From the NCBI RefSeq assembly GCF_900187615.1, contig NZ_FYDO01000033.1:1-64000 (forward strand): a DNA stretch of 64,000 bases. Reading direction: 5' to 3'. A program made the translations under genes and the position numbers. Below the pieces are notes generated by a model. That model did not search any database. It saw only the letters and a list, made by a program, of their open reading frames with translations, and was not told the origin of the DNA. The stretch comes from Pseudomonas sp. Irchel s3f7 (GTDB lineage Bacteria; Pseudomonadota; Gammaproteobacteria; Pseudomonadales; Pseudomonadaceae). Positions 52,007 through 61,428 of the stretch are shown piece after piece (the stretch's first letter is position 1; each line of letters begins with the position of its first letter).

Positions 52007-53269
52007 ATGAACACAGATACTGAAGCCCTAACTGGGCTGGCCCATAACCACGAAAAGCTTTCCTCGACCAGACTAGCGTTTATTTTCGTGACAAGTTTAT
52101 TTTTCATGTGGGGCCTCTCACACGGGCTTCTCGACGTGCTGAACAAGCACTTCCAAGACACGCTCCATATTTCTCGTGCGCAGTCTGGATTGGTTCAAAC
52201 AGCGTACTTCGGGGCGTACTTCATCATCGCCTTGCCAGTCGGCCTGTTCATGGAGCGTTTTGGCTACAAAGCAGGGATTCTGGCAGGGCTTGCATTATTT
52301 GCCTTCGGAGCACTGCTGTTTATTCCGGCTTCGATGGTCGGCACATTCACGCCGTTTTTGGTTGCCCTATTTGTTCTTGCCTGCGGCTTGGGATGCCTGG
52401 AGACTGCCGCAAACCTATATGCGGCAGCGCTTGGCGATCCTGCAAAATCAGAACAACGTCTGACATTCGCTCAGTCCTTCAACGGTCTGGGTGCCTTCAT
52501 CGGGCCGGTCATTGGTGGCGCGGTCTTCTTCGCCCCACCCGTTGAATTCAACGGCAGCCGCGTTGATCTGGTTTCGGTGACGTATGCGGTGTTGGCGATC
52601 ATCGTGATGTTGATGTTCGTCGCCTTTGCTCGAATCAAACTTCCGGAAATTCGCAGCGAAAAGCCCTCTGATGTACTGATCCCAAATGGGGGTGAAGTAA
52701 GCCTTTGGAAGAAGAGCAACTTTACTGGTGCGCTGGTCGCCCAGTTCTGCAATGTCGGTGCTTACGTCGGAATTGGTGCGTTCTTCATCAACTACGCGAT
52801 TGATCACTGGCACGGAATCTCCGTTCAGAAAGCAACCTTCCTGCTTTCGCTCGGGATGCTCGCCTACATGATCGGCCGATTCGCCGGGACATGGGTAATG
52901 CGTTATGTCCCTGCACGTTCAATACTGATCCTCAACAGCTTGGTGAGCATGATCCTGTGCATCGTTGCCATCGCCGGATTTGAGCGGATCTCGATCTTCG
53001 CGGTCACCGCCATCTATCTCTTCATGTCGGTGATGTATCCAACGATCTTCGCGATGGGCATTCGGGGGCTCGGTACACAAACCAAGAAAGCGGGTTCGTG
53101 CCTAGTGATGACACTTGTGGGTGGTGCTTTCGTTCCACTGCTGATGGGGGCACTTGCTGATCACTTTGGGATTGCTACGGCGTTCTATGTACCGCTGGCA
53201 TGTTTCGCTGTCATCGCGTGGTATGGGCAGAGCCAGACACCCGTGACGGCGACCGGCAAAGCTCACTAA
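52007..53269 (+). CDS. sugar MFS transporter, FucP-like
   Basis: 420 residues and 12 spans. FIFVTSLFFMWGLSHGLLDV, LNKHFQDTLHISRAQSGLVQ and TAYFGAYFIIALPVGLFMER match the L-fucose/glucose-galactose permease family (FGHS), as does the helix 4-5 segment CGLGCLETAANLYAAALGDP. It is a proton-coupled importer of sugars or related polyols. AAGG precedes ATG 52007. The 192-bp gap upstream could hold a second promoter. Confidence 0.88.
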   Translation: MNTDTEALTGLAHNHEKLSSTRLAFIFVTSLFFMWGLSHGLLDVLNKHFQDTLHISRAQSGLVQTAYFGAYFIIALPVGLFMERFGYKAGILAGLALFAFGALLFIPASMVGTFTPFLVALFVLACGLGCLETAANLYAAALGDPAKSEQRLTFAQSFNGLGAFIGPVIGGAVFFAPPVEFNGSRVDLVSVTYAVLAIIVMLMFVAFARIKLPEIRSEKPSDVLIPNGGEVSLWKKSNFTGALVAQFCNVGAYVGIGAFFINYAIDHWHGISVQKATFLLSLGMLAYMIGRFAGTWVMRYVPARSILILNSLVSMILCIVAIAGFERISIFAVTAIYLFMSVMYPTIFAMGIRGLGTQTKKAGSCLVMTLVGGAFVPLLMGALADHFGIATAFYVPLACFAVIAWYGQSQTPVTATGKAH

Positions 53270-53390
53270 CTCATAACTCCAGCAACGACGTGTAGTAGGC
53301 CCTGCATTGCAAGGCCTGCTGCAACGGATTCAGCTTGCCCGAAATTCTTGCAAGCTGGTGATTGGCAGGTTTCAGATTAGGAAAATCAAC

Positions 53391-54116
53391 ATGAAACGAC
53401 TACACAGCAAAGTTGCGTTGGTGACTGGCGGTGGAATGGGTATCGGACGTGCGATCGCTGAGCTTTTCGCCGATGAAGGAGCCACCGTTATCGTTGGCGA
53501 TGTGCACCAACCTGAGCCATACAAAAATGCAAGCGTCGTTGCCAAGCACTTGGATGTGTCAAAGCTGGACGACTGGGAACGTCTCGTCGAAGAGGTAGTT
53601 CGTGAGCACGGTAAGGTTGATGTGCTCGTGAACAACGCGGGCTTGGTAGGTTCCTACCTTCCCATCGATGAGATCACCCTCGATGACTGGAATCGGGTCA
53701 TCGATATCAATCAAAACGGTGTGTTCTATGGGATGAGAACCGTCATCCCGATCATGAAGCGACAGCAAGCAGGCTCCATCGTTAACGTGTCTTCGATCTG
53801 GGGCATCGTCGGCGCCAGTGGTGTGTCGGCGTACCAGGCTAGCAAAGCTGCAGTGCGCATGATGAGCAAGAACGCAGCTCTGTCTTATGTGGCCAACGGT
53901 ATCCGCGTCAACTCGTTGCATCCGGGGTTGGTCGAAACACCGATGATTGCTCGCCAAGCCGCTGATACCACAGCAGCCGTCGTCGCAGCGACGCCGATGG
54001 GGCGTGCGGCGGATCCCAAAGAAATTGCCTACGCAGCATTGTTCCTCTCCAGTGATGAAGCGAGCTTCATCACTGGGGCAGAGCTCGTGGTTGATGGAGG
54101 TTACACAACGCCCTGA
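53391..54116 (+). CDS. SDR family NAD(P)-dependent oxidoreductase (3)
   Basis: About 241 residues from ATG 53391. VALVTGGGMGIGRAIAELFA, then VLVNNAGLVGSYLPIDE, Ser in SIVNVSSIWGIVGASG, and YQASKAAVRMMSKNAAL with Tyr-x3-Lys. The C-terminus ITGAELVVDGGYTTP is standard. It resembles glucose-1-/gluconate-5-dehydrogenase-like SDRs; the likely substrate is a hydroxyl of the imported compound or an intermediate. It lies 121 bp after the permease. Confidence 0.9.
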   Translation: MKRLHSKVALVTGGGMGIGRAIAELFADEGATVIVGDVHQPEPYKNASVVAKHLDVSKLDDWERLVEEVVREHGKVDVLVNNAGLVGSYLPIDEITLDDWNRVIDINQNGVFYGMRTVIPIMKRQQAGSIVNVSSIWGIVGASGVSAYQASKAAVRMMSKNAALSYVANGIRVNSLHPGLVETPMIARQAADTTAAVVAATPMGRAADPKEIAYAALFLSSDEASFITGAELVVDGGYTTP

Positions 54117-54197
54117 GCGTTCTATTGACGTGCGCGTACTGCGACAGGGGCAACTCCGTGCCGCAATTTTGATACCCATCTGAGGAGAACAAAAATA

Positions 54198-55151
54198 ATG
54201 AAAACGCAGAAAGGTGGTTTGTTGTGCAGCGCTGTTTTGGCAGCAGGTTTGACGTTACAGCTTTCGCCTGCAATGGCGGCTGGGGAGAAGATCGTCGTCA
54301 ACTTCCAAACGTTATCCATTCCTTACTTCATCTACATGCACGAGCAGGCTGCGCAGGAAGCCAAGACGCTCAATGTTGAACTGCTTGTGCAGGATGCCCA
54401 ATCTTCCTCGACGAAGCAGTCTTCGGATGTCGAGAACGCACTGACTCAAGGTGTCGATGCAATGGTTGTCGCACCCAATGATGTGACCGCCTTGGCTCCG
54501 GCTTTGAACGAAGTGCTATCTGAAAAAGTACCCTTGGTGACAGTCGACCGTCGCGTCGAAGGTACCGATGTCCCAGTGCCCTATGTGACTGCTGACAGCG
54601 TAGCGGGTGGCCGACTTATGGCCGAGTGGGTCACGACCAACATGAAAAATGGTGCGCGCGTGGCATTCATTGCCGGTACAGCTGGTTCATCAACAGCCAT
54701 TGACCGTGCGAAAGGTGTCCATGAAGGACTCAAAGCTGGCGGAAGCAAATTCAAACTCGTTGCTGAGCAGTCTGGGGAGTGGGAGCGCGCCAAGGCTATG
54801 TCGGTGGCTGAAAACATCCTGACATCGCTGAGTGCAAACCCTCCAGATGCAATCATCTGTGCGAGCGGCGACATGGCACTCGGGGCTGCGGAAGCCGTGC
54901 GGGCCATGGGGTTGAAAGGCAAGATCAAAGTCATCGGGTTTGACGCGTACCCAGAGGTGCTGCGTGCCATCCGAGACGGAGATATCGCCGGCATCGTGGA
55001 GCAAAGCCCGAGCAAACAAATCAGGACGGCCCTTCGCATGGCGGTGATGAAAGTACGCGGCAAAGCAGAGCTCGAAACGGTCATCGTTCAGCCATTCATG
55101 GTCACCCAGGAAAACCTGAGTCAGGCAGAACAATACAGCGCCATTCAATAA
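54198..55151 (+). CDS. sugar ABC transporter substrate-binding protein (CUT2), system 2, copy a
   Basis: 317 residues with a signal peptide (SAVLAAGLTLQLSPAMAAG). IVVNFQTLSIPYFIYMHEQA, NALTQGVDAMVVAPNDVTAL, VPYVTADSVAGGRLMAEWVT and IVEQSPSKQIRTALRMAVMK fit RbsB/XylF-type binding proteins. It is followed 64 bp later by a close paralogue. GAGGAG lies upstream of the start. Confidence 0.92.
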   Translation: MKTQKGGLLCSAVLAAGLTLQLSPAMAAGEKIVVNFQTLSIPYFIYMHEQAAQEAKTLNVELLVQDAQSSSTKQSSDVENALTQGVDAMVVAPNDVTALAPALNEVLSEKVPLVTVDRRVEGTDVPVPYVTADSVAGGRLMAEWVTTNMKNGARVAFIAGTAGSSTAIDRAKGVHEGLKAGGSKFKLVAEQSGEWERAKAMSVAENILTSLSANPPDAIICASGDMALGAAEAVRAMGLKGKIKVIGFDAYPEVLRAIRDGDIAGIVEQSPSKQIRTALRMAVMKVRGKAELETVIVQPFMVTQENLSQAEQYSAIQ

Positions 55152-55215
55152 CTGGCGGTTCTTCGTCCGGTAAATCCGACTGTTTGATGCACCTATGCAA
55201 TTAAGGAAATCGAGA

Positions 55216-56169
55216 ATGAAAACGAACAATAAACGTCGAGTGCTGACTGCTGCATTGGCCACAGCTTTTTTGATGTCGAACGCACCCGTTTTCGCCGCTG
55301 GCGAGAAGATTGCGGTGAGCTTCCAAACCCTATCAATTCCCTTCTTCATCTTCATGCATGAGCAGGCAGTGCAGGAAGCTAAAGCACTGGATATCAACCT
55401 GCTTGTCCAGGATGCCCAGGCTTCATCTTCCAAACAAAGTTCCGATATCGAGAACTCGCTCACACAAGGTGCTAAGGCAGTTGTATTGACTCCGAACGAT
55501 GTCTCCGCGCTCGCACCGGTTATCAATGATGTGCTGGATGAGAAGGTTCCGGTAATCGCAGTTGACCGCCGTGTGGAGGGCACTTCCTCTGCTGTGCCAT
55601 TCGTAACGGCAGACAACGTGGCGGGTGGGCGCATCATGGGTGAGTGGGTTGTGAAGAACATGCCCAAGGGGGCCAATGTGGTACTGATCACCGGTCAGAT
55701 TGGCTCCACCACCGCAATGGATCGAGCGAAAGGGGTGCATCAAGCACTGACTGCGGCCGGTAGCAACTTCAAACTCGTGGCCGAGCAATCCGGTGAGGCT
55801 GATCGTGCCAAGGCAATGTCGGTGGTCGAGAACATTCTGACCGCTTCGGCGGGCACTCCGCCTGATGTGATCATCTGCTCCACCGGCGATATGACGCTTG
55901 GAGCAGTCGAAGCCGTTCGAGGAATGGGACTAAGCAACAAGATCAAAATCATTGGCTACGACGCTTACCCTGAAGTTCTGAAAAGCATCAAGGCAGGTGA
56001 GATTACCGGCATCGTTGAACAGAGCCCAAGCAAGCAGATCCGCACCGCCTTACGCCTGGTTGTGGACAATATCCGCAATGGCACCAAGATCGAATCAGTG
56101 ACCGTTCAGCCGTTCATGGTCACCCAGCAAAACCTGGATCAAGCGGAGCAATTCAGCGCTATCAAGTAA
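55216..56169 (+). CDS. sugar ABC transporter substrate-binding protein (CUT2), system 2, copy b
   Basis: About 317 residues from ATG 55216 with AAGGAAA upstream. The signal peptide reaches NAPVFAAG. Its mature sequence follows copy a almost residue for residue (FQTLSIPFFIFMHEQAVQEA; TLGAVEAVRGMGLSNKIKII; QPFMVTQQNLDQAEQFSAIK). The duplication lets one transporter accept two ligands, or the same ligand over two ranges. The genes downstream supply one ATPase and one permease. Confidence 0.92.
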   Translation: MKTNNKRRVLTAALATAFLMSNAPVFAAGEKIAVSFQTLSIPFFIFMHEQAVQEAKALDINLLVQDAQASSSKQSSDIENSLTQGAKAVVLTPNDVSALAPVINDVLDEKVPVIAVDRRVEGTSSAVPFVTADNVAGGRIMGEWVVKNMPKGANVVLITGQIGSTTAMDRAKGVHQALTAAGSNFKLVAEQSGEADRAKAMSVVENILTASAGTPPDVIICSTGDMTLGAVEAVRGMGLSNKIKIIGYDAYPEVLKSIKAGEITGIVEQSPSKQIRTALRLVVDNIRNGTKIESVTVQPFMVTQQNLDQAEQFSAIK

Positions 56170-56252
56170 TCGACTACCCATCTTTGTAATTGACGCGGGA
56201 GAGAGCACCGCTATCTCCCTATTTAACGGATCTAGGACTGGAAGGCATCGGA

Positions 56253-57815
56253 ATGAACGATACGCTGCTGCAAGTTCGCAATATCAAGAAGACCTTTCCA
56301 GGGGTTGTTGCACTCAATGGCGTAAAGCTCGAAGTCGGCAAAGGTGAAGTACACGCTTTGCTCGGTGAAAACGGGGCGGGCAAGTCGACCATCCTGAAGA
56401 TTCTGGCCGGTGCCCAGCCTGCGGATGCTGGTCAAGGTTCACTTGAATTCAATGGCCATGTGCTGCAGGAGCATGACACTCCCATGCGCCGCCAAGAGCT
56501 TGGCATCATTACTATCTATCAGGAGTTCAATCTCATCGCCGACATGTCTGTCGCTGAGAACATGTACCTCGGACGTGAGCCGTTACGACATGGGTTTGTT
56601 GACTGGAAGCTGATGTTTAGTGATGCCCAGCATGTCCTGGACGACCTCGGTTTGACCATTACGCCAAGGACGATGGTTCGCAAGCTCAGTGTGGCTGAAC
56701 AGCAGATGGTAGAGATTGCCAAGGCGCTCACCATGAATGCGAAGCTCATCATCATGGATGAACCTACCGCTGCGCTCAGTGGCCGCGAAGTAGACAAGTT
56801 GCACGGAATCGTCGCGGGTCTGAAGGCCAAAGGCATCAGCATCATCTACGTGTCGCATAAGCTCAATGAAGTGAAGGCTTGCTGTGATCGTTACACCATC
56901 TTTCGTGATGGCGCCTACATCACCTCTGGGGACGTCGCAGACGTCAGCGTCGATGACATCGTTCGTCTGATGGTCGGCCGGGACGTCGAGTTTGTGCGCA
57001 AACCGCTCACCGGCTCTCCAGGCGAAGTGATGCTGAAAGTGCAGAGTGTTTCCAGAATCTCCGGTGGCGGCGGCCAAAGTCTTCATGCAACGCCACTACG
57101 CGATATGTCCATCGATGTGCGGGCTGGGGAAATTGTTGGTTTCGCTGGGCTGGTAGGAGCAGGCCGTACAGAACTGGCTCGTGTGATCTTCGGCGCAGAT
57201 GGATGCGATGAAGGGATCATCTACGTGAACGGTCGCCAGGTTTCTCCGTTTCGATCGCCTCGTGAAGGCATCGCTGCCGGAGTCGCGCTTGTGCCGGAGG
57301 ACAGGAAGCAGCAGGCCTGCTTCTTGGGGCACTCCATTCGCTGGAACATGAGCCTACCGAGCTTGGGTGGGATGAAGCGCTGGGGCATGTTCATTGATGA
57401 CCGATCTGAAACCCAACTCATTCAGGACTACCAGAAGCGACTGCGAATCAAGATGGCTAACGACAGTGTGGCCATTGGGACTCTGTCAGGGGGAAACCAA
57501 CAGAAAGTCATCCTGGCCCGATGCATGGCGCTCAAGCCGAAAGTTCTCATTGTCGACGAGCCAACGCGAGGCATTGATGTTGGGGCCAAAGCAGAAGTTC
57601 ACCAGGTTCTGTTCGATATGGCGCGCGCTGGCATCGCCGTGATTGTCATCTCTTCCGAGCTGCCCGAAGTCATGGCCGTCAGCGACCAGATTGTCACGTT
57701 CCGGGAAGGAACAATCACCGGTGTTGTCTCGGCTGATGAGGCAACTGAAGAGCTACTGATGCAGCGAATGGCTCAGGGAGTGAGTTCGACGCTTTCACAC
57801 CAAGGCGTGGCCTAA
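56253..57815 (+). CDS. sugar ABC transporter ATP-binding protein (CUT2), system 2
   Basis: About 520 residues from ATG 56253; the frame opens at 56190. The first cassette has GENGAGKSTILKILAG, KLSVAEQQMVEIAKALTM and LIIMDEPTAALSG. The second has GLVGAGRTELARVIFG, TLSGGNQQKVILARCMAL and VLIVDEPTRGIDVGAKAEVH. This is the normal RbsA/MglA arrangement. It follows the binding protein by 83 bp and precedes the permease by 38 bp. Confidence 0.93.
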   Translation: MNDTLLQVRNIKKTFPGVVALNGVKLEVGKGEVHALLGENGAGKSTILKILAGAQPADAGQGSLEFNGHVLQEHDTPMRRQELGIITIYQEFNLIADMSVAENMYLGREPLRHGFVDWKLMFSDAQHVLDDLGLTITPRTMVRKLSVAEQQMVEIAKALTMNAKLIIMDEPTAALSGREVDKLHGIVAGLKAKGISIIYVSHKLNEVKACCDRYTIFRDGAYITSGDVADVSVDDIVRLMVGRDVEFVRKPLTGSPGEVMLKVQSVSRISGGGGQSLHATPLRDMSIDVRAGEIVGFAGLVGAGRTELARVIFGADGCDEGIIYVNGRQVSPFRSPREGIAAGVALVPEDRKQQACFLGHSIRWNMSLPSLGGMKRWGMFIDDRSETQLIQDYQKRLRIKMANDSVAIGTLSGGNQQKVILARCMALKPKVLIVDEPTRGIDVGAKAEVHQVLFDMARAGIAVIVISSELPEVMAVSDQIVTFREGTITGVVSADEATEELLMQRMAQGVSSTLSHQGVA

Positions 57816-57853
57816 ACGGGCCGCACCCGCATCATCTATCGAGTAAACATAAA

Positions 57854-58855
57854 ATGATCAAACCAGCATCTAGTGAGTCGGCCGTGGAGCATCGGAAAAA
57901 ATTCGAGATGGTCGGGTTCTTCGAGAAGTATGGCGTGCTGTTGTTCCTCGTCGCACTGATCGCCATTTTCACCCTCTACAACCCAATGTTCCTGTCGGTT
58001 CGCAACATCAAGAACATTCTCACCGAGGTCTCAATCTACGGGATTATTGGCGTGGGAATGACCTACGTGATTCTCACGGGAGGTATCGATCTGGCAGTGG
58101 GATCGCTGCTCGCATTTGCCGCTATTAGCGGTGCATTCCTGATGCAGGCATTGGGCGGCGACTTCTTCATGGGATGGCTTGTTGCGATGCTGGCAGCGTG
58201 TGCTGTCGGTACGATGGCAGGCTACCTCCACGGTAAGGTCGTGACTCGATTTGGCGTTCCTGCATTCATCGTGACACTGGGTGGTCTCACGGTATGGCGC
58301 GGTGCGACGCTCATTGTGAATGATGGCGCTCCTGTGAGCGGCTTCAATGAAGCGTTCCGTTGGTGGGGGAGAGGAGACGTGTTGGGCGTACCTGTTCCCG
58401 TCCTGGTCTTCATGATCGTCGCTTTGGTGGGATACATCGCACTGCGATACACACGCTATGGCCGCCAGGTTTATGCCGTTGGCGGTAACCCTGAGGCAGC
58501 TCGGCTTTCAGGTTTGAGCGTGCAGGCGGTTGTGTTGAGTGTTTACGTCATCACGGGCTTCCTCGCAGGTCTTGCAGGGTTCCTTCTTTCTGCCCGACTT
58601 GGGTCGGCTGAGGCGGTCGCTGGCTCGGGCTACGAACTTCGCGTCATTGCTTCGGTGGTGATCGGAGGGACGAGCCTGTTCGGTGGCCTGGGCGGTGTCG
58701 GCGGCACGATTATCGGAGCGCTGCTTATCGGCGTCCTCATCAATGGACTCGTGATCATGAACGTGTCCGCGTATTACCAGCAAGTGGTGATTGGAATCAT
58801 CATCGTGCTGGCGGTTGGCTTCGATACCTACGCTAAATCCAGAGGCAAATCGTGA
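57854..58855 (+). CDS. ABC transporter permease (CUT2, RbsC-like), system 2
   Basis: 333 residues, about 9-10 spans. IYGIIGVGMTYVILTGGIDL then AVGSLLAFAAISGAFLMQAL is the conserved permease segment, and VIASVVIGGTSLFGGLGGVG the coupling region. Only one permease is present, so it should act as a homodimer, unlike system 1. The ribosome site is weak. Confidence 0.92.
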   Translation: MIKPASSESAVEHRKKFEMVGFFEKYGVLLFLVALIAIFTLYNPMFLSVRNIKNILTEVSIYGIIGVGMTYVILTGGIDLAVGSLLAFAAISGAFLMQALGGDFFMGWLVAMLAACAVGTMAGYLHGKVVTRFGVPAFIVTLGGLTVWRGATLIVNDGAPVSGFNEAFRWWGRGDVLGVPVPVLVFMIVALVGYIALRYTRYGRQVYAVGGNPEAARLSGLSVQAVVLSVYVITGFLAGLAGFLLSARLGSAEAVAGSGYELRVIASVVIGGTSLFGGLGGVGGTIIGALLIGVLINGLVIMNVSAYYQQVVIGIIIVLAVGFDTYAKSRGKS

Positions 58856-58986
58856 TCAGAGCAGTTCGTTAAGACTGCTAATTTATAGCTCTAACTGAAG
58901 CTATACGAGTGCCTTACTGACTGTCATTACCCACGCAGACAGTTTCGGTTTCAAGCTCTCATTCTATTACTGCAACTCAATAAAAA

Positions 58987-59025
58987 AGCCCACAACATCG
59001 GAAGAGAAATCTCCCGGAGTGGGCT
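58987..59025. other. hairpin between permease and porin genes
   Basis: AGCCCAC (58987-58993) pairs with GTGGGCT (59019-59025) in the 217-bp gap before the porin. An A-run precedes the stem, so it would read as a terminator only on the minus strand, where there is no gene. It may be a processing site that sets porin transcript level. Confidence 0.45.
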
Positions 59026-59072
59026 CGGCTGTCCCGAAAAATAAAAAAACAACAACAAGTGGAGAGAAGAGC

Positions 59073-60302
59073 ATGTCGTTCAACACCAAGGGAGCTTTCT
59101 GGTCTGTACTTTCAGTGGCGGTATTTCCGCTGTCTGCGCATGCGTTAGATTTCAGCGGCTATTTTCGTACCGGTGTCGGAGATTCTACGGAGGGAGGCCG
59201 GCAATCGTGCTTTCAGCTTCCAGGGGCACAATCCAAGTATCGCTTGGGTAACGAATGCGAGCAGTACTTCGAGTTTGATCTGCGTCAAGACCTGCTCAAG
59301 CTGGAGGACGGCTCTAAAATCAGTGTCGAGGGCATGGCGCAACTGTATAACGAATATGGACATACACCTAAATTCACCGGTGACTATGGCTTTGCTCGAA
59401 TGAACCAAGCGTACGCCGAATGGAGCAAGATGCCTGTACTCAACGGTGGTTCCTTCTGGGCAGGCCGCCGTTACTACAATCGAAACAGCATCGAAATGAG
59501 TGACTACTTCTATTGGAACCAGAGTTCGAATGGTTTCGGCTTTGATCAAGTAGGTATCGGTGATCTCAAGTACAGCTACGTGTTCTCGCGCAAAGACAAC
59601 CTCTTCCAAGAGGATTACACAAACCGTCACGACTTCACTGTCAGCGGCTTCGATACCAATCCTGGCGGTGGTCTGGAGTTAGGAGTCAGTTATCTCGAAA
59701 AGCCAGATAACAAGGAAGATTCCCACAGTGGTTGGTCAGCTATTGCGCAGCACAAGCAGAAAGGGTTTCTGGGGGGGCTCAATACCTTTGCTGTGCAGTA
59801 TGGGCAAGGGCCGGGAACGGCTATGAGTTACACCGGCGATTCCTCTCTGGACAGCAACAATCAGAGTTGGCGCGTTGTAGAGTACTTCGACTGGCAAATG
59901 ACTCCACGATTCAGTGGGCAATTCCAAATTGTGTACCAAAAGGATACCCACCCTAATGAAGATGATGACCAGAATTGGTTGTCGATCGGCGTCCGTCCTG
60001 TCTATGCGTTTACTGAGCAATTCAAGCTGAGCACCGAGGTTGGTCGAGATCAAGTGGATGCTCCCGGGGGGACGCGGAAATTGACGAAATTCACTATTGC
60101 TCCAACCTGGTCGCCGGCCGGGCCAGGCTACTGGTCTCGTCCGGAACTTCGCCTGTATTACACCTATGCCTCTTGGAACAAGGCAGCCCAACGGGCCGCG
60201 AGCGAAATGTCTGCTGGCTCAGCGCTCTCAGACAGTGGCGCCTTCGGTAATGCCCTTCATGGTTCGAACGTCGGCCTCCAGCTTGAGTACTGGTGGAAAT
60301 GA
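59073..60302 (+). CDS. LamB-like carbohydrate porin
   Basis: About 409 residues from ATG 59073 with GGAGAGAAG upstream. Signal peptide to LSAHA, then LDFSGYFRTGVGDSTEGGRQ, the typical first strand of maltoporin-like proteins. Alternating amphipathic strands rich in Tyr, Trp and Gly follow (GGSFWAGRRYYNRNSIEMSD), and the C-terminus LHGSNVGLQLEYWWK ends near an aromatic residue, as in outer-membrane barrels. It should pass the sugar or glycoside substrate of ABC system 2 through the outer membrane. Confidence 0.9.
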   Translation: MSFNTKGAFWSVLSVAVFPLSAHALDFSGYFRTGVGDSTEGGRQSCFQLPGAQSKYRLGNECEQYFEFDLRQDLLKLEDGSKISVEGMAQLYNEYGHTPKFTGDYGFARMNQAYAEWSKMPVLNGGSFWAGRRYYNRNSIEMSDYFYWNQSSNGFGFDQVGIGDLKYSYVFSRKDNLFQEDYTNRHDFTVSGFDTNPGGGLELGVSYLEKPDNKEDSHSGWSAIAQHKQKGFLGGLNTFAVQYGQGPGTAMSYTGDSSLDSNNQSWRVVEYFDWQMTPRFSGQFQIVYQKDTHPNEDDDQNWLSIGVRPVYAFTEQFKLSTEVGRDQVDAPGGTRKLTKFTIAPTWSPAGPGYWSRPELRLYYTYASWNKAAQRAASEMSAGSALSDSGAFGNALHGSNVGLQLEYWWK

Positions 60303-60339
60303 TGTGTAGTTCGCCAGCGTTGTGTAGCTGACCTGGAAG

Positions 60340-60372
60340 AAGTCCCACTAGGGCGATACCTCGGTGGGACTT
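60340..60372. terminator. hairpin after the porin gene
   Basis: AAGTCCCAC (60340-60348) pairs perfectly over 9 bp with GTGGGACTT (60364-60372), 38 bp after the porin stop. No T-run follows, so partial termination is likely. The gap also holds short GAGCCT repeats near 60490-60515. Confidence 0.55.
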
Positions 60373-60541
60373 CGATTAACGGATACGTGAAGAGGCTCGG
60401 AACCGCTCGCAAGATGTTCTGGGACGCAGAGGTGCGCTGTAGGATGCAAGTGGAGAACTTCGTCAGCGAGTTAGTCAATTTGAAGCTTGAGCTTGAGCCT
60501 GAGCCTGAGCCTCGGCCTCAAGGATCAGAATGGAGTAGGGC

Positions 60542-61282
60542 ATGTCGCTAGTTGAGTTGTTCTTGTTGGGGGTACCGGCTGTCTTGCTGACGGGGATATC
60601 GAAGGGTGGTTTTGGAGGTGCGCTTGGCGGTATTGCCGTACCGCTGCTTGCTCTGAATATGCCACCAACTCAGGCCGCAGCGATCATGCTACCGATCCTC
60701 TGCATCGCCGATATCACCGGACTGCGCCGCTTCCGAGGTAAGTGGGACATACGCAATCTGCAGATCATGCTTCCAGGTGCTCTGGTTGGCGTGTTGATCG
60801 GAGCTTTATCGTTCGGTGCTCTAAGTGAACGTTTGATCGCACTGCTGATGGGAGGAATCGCGATCATATTTTTTTGCTTGAACGTCTGGACTGCCCGTCA
60901 CACTCTTGCGCCTGCGAATCCACATGTTGGTAAGGGAACGTTCTATTCTGGATTGGCCGGGTTCACGAGCTTTGTTGCTCACGCAGGTGGGCCACCGCTG
61001 ATGATGTATCTTCTTCCTCAGCAAATGGACAAGGTGCGGTACGTCGCGACGACCAATGTGTTTTTCCTTCTAACCAACGCGATCAAGGTAGTGCCGTATG
61101 CGCTATTAGGTCAGTTCTCAGTGACCAACCTTGGGGCTAGCATGGCGCTTGCTCCGATCGTTATACCCGGCGTCTGGTTGGGCATTTGGTTGCAAAGCCG
61201 GGTGAACCAGAAATGGTTTTATCGGATCGCTTGGTTTGGGCTTCTTGTGACCGGATTACAGTTGGTGATACAGAACCTGTAG
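60542..61282 (+). CDS. sulfite exporter TauE/SafE family protein
   Basis: 246 residues with about eight spans. LLGVPAVLLTGISKGGFGGA LGG near the N-terminus (long run split here) and FTSFVAHAGGPPLMMYLLPQ in the middle are the two repeated signature segments of TauE/SafE permeases. These export sulfite, sulfoacetate or other organic anions. It follows the porin hairpin and is the last gene before the remnant region, so it may export an acidic by-product. GGAG lies before the start. Confidence 0.9.
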   Translation: MSLVELFLLGVPAVLLTGISKGGFGGALGGIAVPLLALNMPPTQAAAIMLPILCIADITGLRRFRGKWDIRNLQIMLPGALVGVLIGALSFGALSERLIALLMGGIAIIFFCLNVWTARHTLAPANPHVGKGTFYSGLAGFTSFVAHAGGPPLMMYLLPQQMDKVRYVATTNVFFLLTNAIKVVPYALLGQFSVTNLGASMALAPIVIPGVWLGIWLQSRVNQKWFYRIAWFGLLVTGLQLVIQNL

Positions 61283-61283
61283 G

Positions 61284-61385
61284 TATGGAATCACAAAATC
61301 CTTAGAAAAGTGGAAAGCAGAACACGGCTCCGCGACCGTTGAGTCCCGATTGACCAAGTGAGTTTGGTTTTAGTACAAGAAAAAG
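61284..61385 (+). pseudogene. mvaT-like 3' end remnant
   Basis: Starting one base after the TauE stop, the DNA aligns with the 3' part of the mvaT-like gene at 63655: GGTATGGAATCACAAAATCC against GGTGGCAATCACAAGACCC, then GAACACGGCTCCGCGACCGT against GAGCACGGCTTCGCGACCGT. It reads WKAEHGSATVESRLTK and a stop, with a frameshift upstream. Similarity continues beyond the stop (GTTTGGTTT), so both share the same extended tail. Confidence 0.7.
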
Positions 61386-61428
61386 AGCCCAATGACAGAC
61401 TGTGTGAAAACGCACTGAAGGCCGGCCC

